Assembly: GCA_037951165.1 (NCBI GenBank)
Contig: JBBDHG010000127.1
Coordinates: forward strand, 3,419,001-3,483,000
Direction: 5' to 3'
Source of the DNA: Lophius americanus
Lineage: Eukaryota > Chordata > Actinopteri > Lophiiformes > Lophiidae
Length of the DNA: 64,000 nt
How positions within the stretch are numbered: the stretch's first letter is position 1; every line of letters starts with the position of its first letter. The translations under genes were made by a program, and so were the position numbers. Under the pieces are notes generated by a model, which did not search any database, was not told the DNA's origin, and saw only the letters and a list, made by a program, of their open reading frames with translations. This document shows positions 35,001 through 42,650 of this stretch, piece by piece.

Positions 35001-35006
35001 CTTTAA
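7892..35006 (+). CDS. nrg2: Neuregulin 2, spliced gene lacking its first exon
   Basis: This is an EGF-family growth factor made as a single-pass membrane precursor; the shed EGF domain activates ErbB3/ErbB4 receptors. Visible exons are 7892-8054, 9709-9827, 10981-11113, 19979-20037, 22988-23011 (microexon), 26007-26109, 27310-27418, 28340-28467, 29403-29618, 32132-32315 and 34533-35006. Every junction is AG/GT and all phases join in frame, giving about 570 codons. The order is Ig C2 domain, Thr-rich spacer, six-cysteine EGF domain, juxtamembrane stalk, membrane helix, basic stop-transfer segment and long cytoplasmic tail. NRG2 rather than NRG1 is indicated by the tail blocks YVSALTTPARLSPVEFHY, QVPTFQITSPN and DDEAYETTQEY and by the Ig sequence. 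The signal/N-terminal exon must lie left of base 1. Whether this is the nrg2a or nrg2b duplicate cannot be told here. Confidence 0.96.
8055..9708 (+). other. nrg2: nrg2 intron between the two Ig exons
   Basis: AT-rich, without recognisable mobile elements. It has a gtgagt donor and a tgaag acceptor after a CT-rich tract. Confidence 0.8.
9709..9827 (+). CDS. nrg2: nrg2 exon: second half of the Ig C2 domain
   Basis: This exon encodes KNSKVQISRVRVEDSGNYTC and the following VAENSVGQENVTS. It carries the DxGxYxC signature with the second Ig cysteine. It starts after tgaag and ends at ATC T|gtgagc (phase 1). NYT and NVT are possible N-glycosylation sites. Confidence 0.95.
9828..10980 (+). other. 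nrg2: nrg2 intron before the spacer/EGF exon
   Basis: It is bounded by gtgagc and cgtag. No exon or known repeat was seen inside. Confidence 0.8.
10981..11113 (+). CDS. nrg2: nrg2 exon: Thr-rich spacer and first four EGF cysteines
   Basis: After the acceptor cgtag the exon reads seven ACC codons (Thr7), PSPGGSHARR, then CNDSEKAYCVNGGDCY...LSC, which are EGF cysteines 1 to 4. It ends in phase 2 at TGC AA|gtaagt. The mammalian spacer here is Ser/Thr-rich but has no run of Thr. A second in-frame acceptor lies inside the exon at 11013/11014. Confidence 0.95.
11497..11790. repeat. (ATTAT)n pentanucleotide array
   Basis: Nearly 300 nt of ATTAT/TATAT units with sparse G, C variants (GTTAT) that become commoner toward the right end. 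Confidence 0.97.
14383..14585 (+). repeat. Decayed tRNA-type SINE (AFC-like body)
   Basis: GTAGCTCAGGAGG (A-box-like), CCTTGAGCAAG, TGTATGAATGGTTATCGCTCC...GATGAGCAGG and CAAGCGCTATGAGTGG follow the order of the AFC/SINE2 body known from percomorph fish. The head is truncated. Confidence 0.6.
14868..15010 (+). repeat. Dispersed repeat, copy 1
   Basis: TGGATCATTTTAAGATTTTATACCC...GGATAGGTTTTAGGAAAGGTCAGTTG is closely matched by 21147-21260, so it is a dispersed repeat of unknown class. Confidence 0.55.
17180..18150 (+). repeat. Tandem duplication, period about 333 nt
   Basis: GTGCATTATTAGACCCC at 17631 recurs as GTGCATGATTAGACCCC at 17964. AAAAGAGAATTGTTGG, GTGCAAGAATCTGACATTGATTTATTCC and other blocks repeat with the same offset. 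A third, more diverged copy starts near 17220. The copies carry CACTGTAAAAA motifs common in fish repeats. Confidence 0.75.
18300..18870 (+). repeat. L2-type LINE 3' relic with (GTTGA)n tail
   Basis: A decayed C-terminal segment (AVAPKLWNELP-like at 18353-18385) runs to GTGCTTATAAATAAAGTTGAATTGAG and then about 35 GTTGA/GTTAA units (18680-18860). The self-primed simple-repeat tail is typical of L2/Rex1-type LINEs. Confidence 0.7.
19388..19426. repeat. Perfect 17-bp inverted repeat with 5-nt loop
   Basis: The left arm 19388-19404 is exactly complementary to 19410-19426; the loop is ggttg. It lies in the nrg2 EGF intron, 550 nt before the next exon. Confidence 0.9.
19509..19620. repeat. GT-rich minisatellite
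   Basis: A block TCTGTGTGTGTTCCAGTGCG is repeated in tandem inside a GT-rich tract. Confidence 0.85.
19979..20037 (+). CDS. nrg2: nrg2 exon: EGF cysteines 5 and 6, NRG1-beta-like type
   Basis: This 59-nt exon encodes CPNDYTGDHCQNSVMAGFY and ends at TAC A|gtatgt. The sequence follows the NRG1 beta-type EGF tail and the matching NRG2 variant, which ends in a TGDxCQ...F pattern. It decides receptor affinity in neuregulins. The 59-nt length equals that of the NRG1 beta exon. It sits about 8.9 kb after the preceding exon. Confidence 0.94.
21147..21260 (+). repeat. Dispersed repeat, copy 2
   Basis: AATGGATCATTTCCAAATTTTAAACCC...GGATTTTGGGAAAGGTCAATTG matches 14868-15010. Following text (21300-21500) has two more ACTTCTTAACC/CTCAACTGTTAG variants of the same theme. 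Confidence 0.55.
22285..22399 (+). repeat. L2-type LINE 3' tail
   Basis: TGATGCTTTTATCTGCTTTTACC, then CACTTTGAGATTTGATCC, AAGTGCGTTATAAATTAAATG and ATT triplets. It is nearly identical to the tail at 45770-45868. Confidence 0.8.
22988..23011 (+). CDS. nrg2: nrg2 24-nt alternative juxtamembrane microexon
   Basis: Between ggcag and gtatgg lie 24 nt that enter and leave in phase 1. Spliced in, they give FYK-LLRIEFM-EAEELYQ, directly comparable to the HLGIEFME segment of NRG1 beta-1 and the equivalent NRG2 segment. Skipping it gives FYK-AEELYQ (the beta-2 layout), also in frame. It is therefore probably a cassette exon that changes the stalk length near the shedding site. Confidence 0.85.
23012..26006 (+). 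other. nrg2: nrg2 intron between microexon and transmembrane exon
   Basis: No exon was recognised. It contains a C-rich stretch (24175-24225) and a GT tract (25883-25915). The acceptor is ccacag. Confidence 0.75.
26007..26109 (+). CDS. nrg2: nrg2 exon: stalk, transmembrane helix and stop-transfer
   Basis: This 103-nt exon encodes AEELYQRRVLTITGICVALL followed by VVGIVCVVAYCKTK. The hydrophobic helix of about 23 residues is near-identical across NRG1 and NRG2. It ends in phase 2 at ACC AA|gtatgt. In NRG1 the stalk just outside the helix is cut by ADAM17/BACE1-type sheddases; the same role is inferred here. Confidence 0.97.
26110..27309 (+). other. nrg2: nrg2 intron after the transmembrane exon, with minisatellite
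   Basis: Bounded by gtatgt and tccag. The only structure seen is the TAGATAATCC minisatellite at 26330-26665. Confidence 0.8.
26330..26665. repeat. AT-rich minisatellite, unit about 30-36 nt
   Basis: Imperfect repeats of a unit like TATTAGATAATCCATTATTA with GGACATG (clearest at 26572-26650). The left copies are more diverged. Confidence 0.7.
27310..27418 (+). CDS. nrg2: nrg2 exon: membrane-proximal cytoplasmic segment
   Basis: This exon encodes KRRKKMHNHLHQNQNQ, then ENGPNPPGPGPEEIPMVD. The basic run next to the membrane and the MHNHL motif are family hallmarks. The exon ends in phase 0 at GTT GAT|gtgagt. Confidence 0.95.
27419..28339 (+). other. nrg2: nrg2 intron before the YISK exon
   Basis: Bounded by gtgagt and tgtag; nothing recognisable inside. 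Confidence 0.8.
28340..28467 (+). CDS. nrg2: nrg2 exon: cytoplasmic tail, YISK segment
   Basis: After tgtag the exon reads YISKSVPTTECVISHGAED, then a Ser/His/Thr-rich stretch ending SHHSTTASHAS. The start matches the YISKNVP segment of mammalian NRG2. It ends in phase 2 at TCT AG|gtagac. Confidence 0.93.
28468..29402 (+). other. nrg2: nrg2 intron before the SVGTSKC exon
   Basis: Bounded by gtagac and ctgcag. It contains an ACTAGTATTCTAGTAT-rich palindromic patch at 28690-28745. Confidence 0.8.
29403..29618 (+). CDS. nrg2: nrg2 exon: cytoplasmic tail, SVGTSKC segment
   Basis: This exon encodes HEEQTWSMERTDSMNSDCQS, the SSVGTSKCSSPAC block and DSFDSLRDSPHSDR, all conserved in NRG2 tails. It starts after ctgcag and ends in phase 2 at GAT AG|gtaggc. 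Confidence 0.96.
30050..30260 (+). repeat. Decayed teleost dispersed repeat
   Basis: CCTTCCTCCCACAGCCCACA...TTGCAGGTTTGGTAAACTGG and TTCAGGGTGTACCCCTCC...GTCTCCAGCC follow the order of the common fish repeat that contains the GTCCAGGGTGTACCCC block. Confidence 0.6.
30425..31036. repeat. Minisatellite, unit about 28-30 nt, left part
   Basis: Imperfect repeats of TTGGTGGTCTTTCTTATGTG followed by TGCTAGTA. A longer block (CGGGTGATCATTCCAGT...AACTAGTGGTCTTTATTG) occurs at 30488 and again 353 nt later at 30841, giving a higher-order repeat. Confidence 0.85.
31726..31988 (+). mobile_element. tRNA-derived SINE, well preserved
   Basis: The head has a pol III A box (TGGCTCAGTGGGTAGAG) and B box (GGTTCAAATCC) at the right spacing. 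The body has CCTTGAGCAAGACCCTGAA and the tail ends in AATAAAGGAATC and (TTTCTTC)n. A second, older copy is at 49812-50003. The order resembles AFC-type percomorph SINEs. Confidence 0.85.
31989..32070. repeat. Minisatellite, right part
   Basis: CACTAGTATTGGTGTTCTTTC and two further units continue the array at 30425-31036 after about 950 nt of unrelated sequence plus SINE. Confidence 0.8.
32132..32315 (+). CDS. nrg2: nrg2 exon: YVSALTTPARLSP segment
   Basis: This exon encodes YVSALTTPARLSPVEFHYPP, QVPTFQITSPNTSHALSLPP and DDLPLLRCPD. It starts after tccag and ends in phase 0 at CCA GAT|gtatgt. This is the most conserved block of the NRG1/NRG2 cytoplasmic tail. Confidence 0.96.
32565..33230 (+). 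pseudogene. Decayed Tc1/mariner-superfamily transposase
   Basis: VQEWFELHNRF at 32905-32940, then LxPLEPLLDV in place of NPIEHLWDV, QSMG and LNDMLVMSW, follow the C-terminal order of Tc1/mariner DDE transposases. The 5' half has only scraps (AGGGCCCACAATGGACAC...TCAGAACTGGACC). Many stops and frameshifts make it non-functional. Confidence 0.7.
33237..33370 (-). repeat. L2-type LINE 3' tail, reversed
   Basis: AATAATACATTTAGTTTATAATGCACTT, GGGATCAAATCTCAAAGTGCTAC and AAAGCAGATAAAAGCATCAAT are the reverse complement of the tail at 45770-45868. Confidence 0.8.
33860..34375 (-). pseudogene. Decayed Tc1-like element, 5' part of transposase
   Basis: On the minus strand RRSTITAHSTDRDFMAVF and LKPFLSERHRNTLLEFAKKH match the helix-turn-helix/linker region of salmonid-type Tc1 transposases. 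Upstream (34140-34375) matches the preceding GPPCQTE-like and CATGAGGTCAAGG segments. It is broken before the catalytic core is complete and the 3' end is missing. Confidence 0.75.
34533..35006 (+). CDS. nrg2: nrg2 last coding exon
   Basis: This exon encodes the final 157 residues: DGSLYRQPRRPRRPYL, a GSLPSSPYRLPDDEAYETTQ block, an Arg-rich RSRRRPRRNRLNG stretch, a Glu-rich run (EEEEQEEEEDA) and a Ser/Arg-rich end finishing KTPL. It starts after tttcag. The stop TAA is at 35004-35006. It is shorter and less GC/Pro/Gly-rich than the mammalian counterpart. Confidence 0.95.
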   Translation, partial: DGSLYRQPRRPRRPYLTESTGSLPSSPYRLPDDEAYETTQEYASSREPIRSRRRPRRNRLNGHISQRSAGLRDYSSQSFSQSEEEEQEEEEDAHGESTPFLSMQNMNVDIPLPIPGFRSSFGTDARTPRGISRPGTRSNGQSRSSQSQRSKAEKTPL

Positions 35007-36310
35007 GACTGACCCTCCACCTGACACCACCCACCCCTTCCACCTCACACACTCCCCTTACTCCCACACACAACCAGTGGACTAGAGACCCGCATCTAGG
35101 AGAAATATTTTTATTTTGTATAACAGACAGATATTCTAAACAAATGAAATATTTATTTTCATTTCAGCAAAAATTGTCTACTAGCTAACAGCAAAGACTT
35201 TTTTATAACGTGGGGGGGGGGATATTTATATGTAAAGTTTTTTGATTTACAGCATAATGAGAGATGAAAAAATAAGAGAATTACGTGCCAATTTTTTCAC
35301 AAGTTAGATAAATAGAATAATATTGTGGTGCCTTTTGCTGTATGCTGAAGTCGGAGGTCCCATTGAGTTTTTGTAGCCTTTCTTATGAAGACTCCTTGTT
35401 TTTATAGAGACCAACCCTCTTCCTTCCTTTGGCTTCGTTTTTTCTCTCTCTCTCTGATTTAGGATCTTCTTTTTGAACTGTGATCTGATCATGTCATCAT
35501 GCAATATTGATTCCTCCTGTGTAAAGGTGTCTGTTTACATGATCCCCACAATGCGTTTGTTTCACAGGGACATTAGTCACTGATGCAATCGGAAGAGTAG
35601 GGTTTTTCTCTGATGAGTTTTGGATGAATCACATCAGTCATTTATGTCTCCGTTCGCTGCCTCTCAGTCGTTCGTTGCTGTTTCTGTGAAGACAAGAGTG
35701 TTAGGGAGCTGGTGAGGGACTCACACTACATTACTGTGTTGGTGTTCAGGGTGCTGCCATTACATAGGTGCTGGTGCGTGCGTGTGTGTGTCTGGATGTC
35801 CCCCTCATGAAGTCTTCTTTGGTTTTCGCCTCAGTTCACCTTTGAGGGTGTGGTCTCTTGTTTGACTGACGTGCTCCTCCCACCAATCCTCACGCTGCCA
35901 GAAGCTCCATTGCACTGTAAGAACTTCCCTCCATGAGCAGTCATTGGCCAGGGAGCTGCCGATGTAAACCAACCCAACCAATCCAGTTGTAATCCAGCCT
36001 GACTCCGGCCTCCCGTGGACTGCCCAGCCCACCCGTTTCCTATGCCAGCAGCTTAGAGCCGCACTGTGTCTCAGGACTTCCCCATCACATCACAGCCAAA
36101 AGGCTTAAAGCAGAAAGTGCACGACATCTCAGTCACAGTTTAGTCCGCAGGCAGGATCCATCAACCTCTCAATCTCCTTCCTTTTTCGTCCTTCCGCCAG
36201 GTTTGCTGCGTCCACTCATGGCTATGGTTAAGAGAGAGCATGGAATCAGAAGGAAGATTCTGTCCTTTTTTTCTTTTAAACTTAAAACTTATGTGTGTAT
36301 ATGGGTCACA

Positions 36311-36342
<32 letters not shown>

Positions 36343-37600
36343 AAATGTATGTTGTTAGGAGGCCAGATCTGTTTTATATGTACAGGTAATTATTAGGAGT
36401 TATGTGCCCACTGTGAGGGGAGTATTTCCTTCCTTTCCATGTATAGTATACAAACTTGACAGGCCCTCTCTGGCTGTAGGCCCCCGGAATCTACTTTGAT
36501 GGTAAAAATCTGTTGTGGGTCACCACGTGCAGCGTCACACTCCTAGAGAGCAACATTCTGAGTCCAATCTAATTTTTCTTTAGCCCACAGCCAAATGTTG
36601 GTGAATGAAAACATGAATTACTGCATCCTTGATTTGCATTCCTATACCTTTATTGATTGAACTTTTTTGCTTGGTAACATTGACCGAATGCTCTGTTATG
36701 TGTCTGTCTCTGTCTGCCCCTCTACCCCACACCGCCCCTCACCTCCATGTCTTTTTCACCCCCTTACCGACCTTCAGAAGCGATTAGCAGATGAATTTAG
36801 GTCCAAACTCTAAATACTGAACAGCACACTAACAGTGTGTCAGAAACTCTTCCACTTCAGATATGCATCGGATAAAGAAACCCTTTCAAGGTCACATGCA
36901 GAAAGTGTCAGATACAAATTTGTGTCCCTCAGAGAGTTGATTTCCAATAAGTAGAGTTTTCTATTCTTGTTTTCTTTTTTCACACAGGAGATGCAAGGGT
37001 CACAGATATAGCAAGTATCTTAAAATTGCAACAAACCCCTCAGATTCAGGGGAACCATGCTAGAAATGTATAAAACAATATTTGGGTTCACAGCCCAAAG
37101 GTCTGGCAAGTTCTGTCCTACTATTCACTGTAATCAGTATGGGATTTGCAATGTGGAAATACTGGAAACTGCAAGTGAGGGTAGTGTGCTTGTAGAGCTA
37201 GTTGAATTGTTTAACACCCCAACTCTCTTTCTCCTCACCTGCACCCCCCCCCCCCCCCCCCTTTCCCCTTACATACACACATGCATTTCACACAATTGTC
37301 ACACATGATGAAGCACACACAGACACAAACCCTCACATGACACATACACACTCACGCACAAACCCTCCATGTTTATGTTTGTCAAGCAGTTTGCCTTTGT
37401 CTTTTTTACCTAACGACTCCCTCTCTCCTCCCTCCCTCCTCCCTCCCCTCCCCTCCTCTCCTATCACCCTGATCCCTCTGCATGTCCTAGTGGTACTGGT
37501 AGTTGGGTGCATGGAAAAAGAAGCAAGCAAATCGTTTTTCCACTCGGTGAAAAAAATAAAAATGTGTCTTCATTTTAACATTCAGCAATAAATCCCTTTT
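35007..37600 (+). other. nrg2: Probable nrg2 3' UTR
   Basis: The 2.6 kb after the nrg2 stop has no open coding. It contains a 9-G run near 35212, a GAT triplet array (36311-36340), an 18-C run (37244-37261) and an AATAAA at 37587-37592 that could end the transcript. The true poly(A) site is not decided by sequence; other AATAAA-like sites lie further on, for example near 37957. Confidence 0.4.
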
Positions 37601-38482
37601 TCTTCATGCCCATCATTATTGGAATAGGTTAGAAGATTTTTTGCAAGTTTTATCAAAAACGTACAACTTGTAAAAAGAAAAATCCCAAACCACTCCTTCA
37701 TATGAAAATAAAAAAATATTCCTACCATTTTGAAACAACTCTGTCATCTTTCTAAAAAAAAACAACTGTGACTGGTATTTTTCTCTACAGAAACAAATTG
37801 CTTTCACCGGAGAAAAATAATAATTATGTCGAGTTTAGTTTTTTTTATTAAACGCTTAGTTATCTTGTTTATTCAGAAAACAAGGGGAAAAAAGTTTTTC
37901 TAAGATGAATGCAATATGCTTCTGTACAACAATTTATTATTACTTCTTATTTTGAAATAAAACAAAGGGGTTAATAAAAACTAGAAGCCACTGAGAGGTG
38001 AACCTAATGTAACTAAAGAATGGGGTCACCGATAAAAAGTATCAGATGGCAGCAATAAGCTTAACTAAAATTTGGTTTGTGTTACTGCAAACAGGAATTG
38101 GTTTGGATAGCTTTAAAATTTCTGAACTTACATTGCGAAACCCTCATTGAGACAACTGCTTTTCAAAGCAGATATTTTATCATGGCTGTCTTCCTTTTAG
38201 TTTTGATACGTAAGCTTAGGTACTAAACAGGCTTGCTCACTGTCATGGCTGAGACTTTCCTCAAATGTACAATTAGGGTCTTTTTTTGGGGTATTACTGA
38301 CAGATTGGACTGTCTTGAAAAATATCAGAAGTTTGATTCCTAAAATAATTTTATTTAAAAAATTGTCCAAAAAAACACATTTTTATTTTTTAAGTGTTAA
38401 TACATTAACTTTTTATTTCTAAATAGTCCTTTGAGTCAGGATTCTGAGAATAATTCTAAATCTAAAATATGTCTTAATTTTT

Positions 38483-38486
<4 letters not shown>

Positions 38487-38516
<30 letters not shown>
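38487..38516. repeat. (AT)n microsatellite
   Basis: About 15 AT units beside a poly-T run. Confidence 0.95.
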
Positions 38517-38518
<2 letters not shown>

Positions 38519-39112
38519 TATATTTTTTTTTTCAAAGACATGTCACCTATGCCCTCATTAGTTATATTCAAGAATCAAGGCAAAAAAAATTTTTTTTATT
38601 GTGATTCAAATGAATGTTCCCCAGAAAAATGTAATTCAATGTGTTTTTTGACGGGAAAAAAAATCCCTGCACCTCTTTCATTTACAAGGTTTTATAATTC
38701 CCTGCACCTCTTTCAATTACAAGGTTTTATAACAATTCTTAGACTGGTAGAAACATAACTACACAAATATATTACATTATTTTATTTTAAATACGGCATA
38801 TTTGATGTGTTATGGGTACATCTCAAAATTTATAGTAGGATATTTACTAAATTTTCCGGCCTTACACTGGAAATAATGCAAAATCTATTAAAATATCTTT
38901 CACTTCATTCTTTGAAAAAAACATTTCTCTCTCTCTGAGTCAACAAAACAAATGTATTGCATTTTAATATAAAATATATTATGTTAAACTGTATGACAAT
39001 ATTTTGTTACCCTGAATGACACATATCACTAAGTCCCAAAAATATTGATTAAATGTTATTCCTTCAGCAATAAAAATACTGATTAGTATTTCAATTTAAA
39101 CTATTCTTTTTA

Positions 39113-39250
39113 CCTCCGCCAATTGAGGATGTTATATCTTCACCCGTGTGTGTTTGTCTATCTGTTTTTTAGCAAGATTACGGAAAAACTAATGGACAGA
39201 CAAAGAGGTAGGTTTTGGCTTATCCTACAGATTTTGGTGCCGTTACATGT
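39113..39250 (+). repeat. Dispersed GAGG-TTATATCTTCACC repeat
   Basis: CTCCGCCAATTGAGGATGTTAT...TTTGTCTATCTG...AGCAAGATTACGGAAAAACTA...GAGGTAGGTTT is shared with 52628-52800 and belongs to a repeat common across animal genomes. Confidence 0.6.
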
Positions 39251-40599
39251 TTCACAGCATTTAATAATAATAAAATAAGCCGTTTGTAGAACTGACCATT
39301 ATTGCTCTTTGTTTGTAGAAGTGTCTACTTATGCGCCTTTGTTTCTTTGACTGATTTGACTCAAAGTGACAGAAAAATGGCGCAGTGTGTCTGTTTACTA
39401 GAGAAGTCAGGAAATGCAACAACATGCACCATACAGAATAACTTATTTATGATTCCATGCAGTGGAATTGGAATGGAATTAGTGGAAATCTGCAAGAATT
39501 TCTTCTAAATCTTGGTTACGGTTGTGCCTTTTTCCTTTGATGTTTTTTTTCCTGGAGAGGGACGGGAAATTACAAAACAATGTCTGTTTAAGAGAAAGTT
39601 TGAGAGGTGGGATTTGGAAAGCAGTGCCAAGTGTCAAAGAAAATAAAATGTTTAATATCCACAGGTTAACTCAACTGAAATTGCTTCCGTCCAGAGAGAG
39701 AAAAATTACTGATATGCAACACAGATGAAAAAAATATATTTTACTATGGAATATAGTTTAAATGATAAATGAGATATCAGCTCCTTCCCCTACGATACCT
39801 TATTAGGTAGTGGCATTTATGTTATAAAGATGATATGCCTTAAAATACCTTGAAATTAAATGAAAAGGTTAAAAAAGGTAATATCCAGTATTCATAGAAC
39901 GATTACATATGATTTAAATATATTATATATATTTAAATATATATATTTAATAAGAATATCTGGAAAAACAAAGTTACTGTCAGTCAATGTAACGGGCAAC
40001 ATTGTGCTATGAGGCTGTTGTGCCAAGGGACAAAAGCGTGATACTGAAGGACGGATATTATACCATAAACATAATAAACAGGCAGGTCCTCGACCGCCTA
40101 TGAAAAGTAATGAACTTGAAATATAAAAATGATCCTTATGTTTAATACGCAATATAGGTTGTTGTTTTTTTTACATTACTGTAAAACTATGTTTTCTGTG
40201 TTGTACTAAATGACGTCCATTTTTGTTACAAAGGTAACTGAGGTTGAAAAAAATCAAATCAAATATTTTAAAGAGATCTCATCGTTTCCCATAGGCAGAG
40301 GGTCTTCAGATGGTCCTTTTTGTGATGCTTACCATCATGCAATATACTTTAAAATGGTTACTAAACTTTGTTACACTGAAACATTTTTTGATAGGGTGTG
40401 TCAACCATTTTTCTATATATTATTAATACACTAACATAATTATACCATGAGTATTCATTTATATTTTTAGGATAAATCTCATATTTTACAAACACTTTTA
40501 TTGAATTTTAATCGGAACAGTGATTGAATGATATTTAGACACTTTAGAGCACAATATATAAATATATAGATATATAGATATATATATATATAAGATATA

Positions 40600-40662
40600 A
40601 CTTTGAAATTTGATCCAAATGTAAAGTGCATTATAAATTAAATGTATTATTATTCTTATTAC
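40600..40662 (+). repeat. L2-type LINE 3' tail
   Basis: ACTTTGAAATTTGATCCAAA, AAAGTGCATTATAAATTAAA and ATT triplets. Confidence 0.75.
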
Positions 40663-40673
40663 AATAACTCAAT

Positions 40674-40712
40674 TAATATTCAATCACTAAAGAGTTTAGT
40701 GATTGAATATTA
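40674..40712. repeat. Perfect 17-bp inverted repeat with 5-nt loop
   Basis: The arm 40674-40690 is exactly complementary to 40696-40712; the loop is agagt. It directly abuts the L2-type tail. Confidence 0.9.
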
Positions 40713-41760
40713 CATGTTCATTTATTTATGTTTTTATGTTAAATAGGTGGCTTAGGGACAAGTCTTGTCTTTGACCCTTATATGTGCACATTTATCTCTA
40801 TCTAGCTATCATTATGGAAGAGAATTACAGTGATTTTTTATATTTATTCTGTGGTGGAAGTCACAATTCTAACTTTATTCAGAGATTTTTTTCCAATTTG
40901 GTTTAAAGTTTTATATTTATATTTCTGATACTGTACCAACCTATTTATCTAGTTCACATTAATCATGGGCTACTTGACTGCAAAAATAAATCAGAAAAAA
41001 ATTAATAAAGAATAAATCAATCATATTGGGTGGTGAAGGTGTAATATAGTGAAAGACAGAATTCATTCTAACCAACAGTCGATGTCAGACTCAGGCATTT
41101 TCTGCATTGGGGAAAAACCTAACCCCAAAGATAAATAAAAAAATAAATGAAAACAAAAATCCTGCGTCTGTACCTATAGCTTGATCTTAAAGGTGATGAC
41201 ACCTTCTGCAGGTTGAACCTGCTCACCTGCAGGATCAACATTTACCATGTTTGACAGAGTGGCCCCCAACCAGTTCTACTGGAAACAGCCGGGTATTACA
41301 TTCATGATTAAATATTGCTTGACATAAAAAAAGTGTTTAATCTGATAAATACACATACAAATTAAACTTTCAAGTGCACCGATAATGGTGACAGTAACAA
41401 CTAAGTAAGGTTTGTTTGCTGTATATTTAGACCTCTCTCTTGCATATTGGTGTGTCTCTGACGGATTCTACCTGAATGCCTTGTGAAGTAATAACATGTC
41501 ATTCCTGTTTTCTCTCTCTCTCTCAAAGAAACGGGTTTGCGTGCGCACACACCCGACCCTGTGTCTCTGTTAAGAAAGCACATTTAATCTGTGCTCAGAC
41601 ACATCTTCAGGAACTACAGCAAGATCATCTTTCAACGGCGATTGTGATTTCCGGCTTACATCGGAGAACCACCTTAAATGATCATGACACAGGCTTGCCA
41701 GGTCCTCATTGCAAGTTCTTGGTTAACAGAGCATCTTCTTTAATTTCTTCCTGAGAGGAG

Positions 41761-41860
41761 CCTATGATGGGGCCATCGGATCACTAGCGTTGACTTTAAG
41801 CTTTACTCGTCAGAGCCCAATTCAGTATTGAGCGAATCAGGGACCCTTCACCTACAACAG
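41761..41860 (+). other. b3gnt2l: Probable 5' UTR exon of the B3GNT2-like gene
   Basis: A strong donor CAACAG|gtaagc at 41860/41861 pairs with the acceptor tttgcag at 42646, four bases before the start codon. The 5' limit of this exon is not visible; 41761 is only a nominal edge. Confidence 0.45.
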
Positions 41861-42650
41861 GTAAGCAAAGAAACTGCCTAAGCTAGCATTTAAATAGAGG
41901 CTACTGCATTTTGTCAAATGACTTGATGTAAATAAGCTGTAATCTTTTTCTTTTTTCACCTACTGGCAAAACCTGATTGGACTCATTTTCAAAGTATGAT
42001 ATTCTCTTTACGGTTTTTTAAAGATATAGATGAAGTTCATTTTTGGGACCCGCAGTTGGAAAAATAATCTTACTGCAAGGTCCATTTAGTAGCTGATCTT
42101 GTGATTTAAATTATATTAAAATCACAAGATGGGGGTCCAGTTGAGTCCCTCAAACAAAAGGAAATTTAAACATTGACAATTCCACTTCAACTAGGCTAAA
42201 TCCATTTGCTGATGAAGCTCATACAATACAATACAAAGCTCCAGCAAAGCTACTAAACTGAGCTATTGACCGTTTTCAACTATAGCAATTGTAAATAATT
42301 GGTGTACTTATGACAAAAAGGTGTTTCAAACTGCTAAATATGTATGAGTAACTATCCGCAGTTGAATAACGGGTGGGCATTTCTAAGATTTTGCTTTCTC
42401 CTGCTCCTTTGACGACACATATGATTCAAACCATTCACAACGTTTTTATCTATTCGTAAATAAAGAATTCAAGTGAAAAGGAATGAATAGTCTTTTTTTT
42501 TTAAATTATTTTCAATTCCTAATTCATTGTTCCAAACTCATGCCAACCCCAGTGGTCACGCTACATTTTACACGCTGATGTCTAAAATCCTTAATTACGC
42601 AGATCTTAAATTTTTTCTAACTAACCAATCATTTGTGCATTTGCAGTCAA

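Larger units (their letters stand above)
37601..41760. other. AT-rich intergenic DNA between nrg2 and the glycosyltransferase
   Basis: No gene was recognised. It holds an (AT)n array (38487-38516), a dispersed repeat (39113-39250), an L2-type tail (40600-40662) and a perfect hairpin (40674-40712). Confidence 0.6.

Noticed and set aside
41200..41260. CCTGCAGG-TTGAACCTGCTCACCTGCAGGATC resembling an rRNA spacer end
   Set aside because: Only a short palindromic match; no rRNA sequence flanks it.
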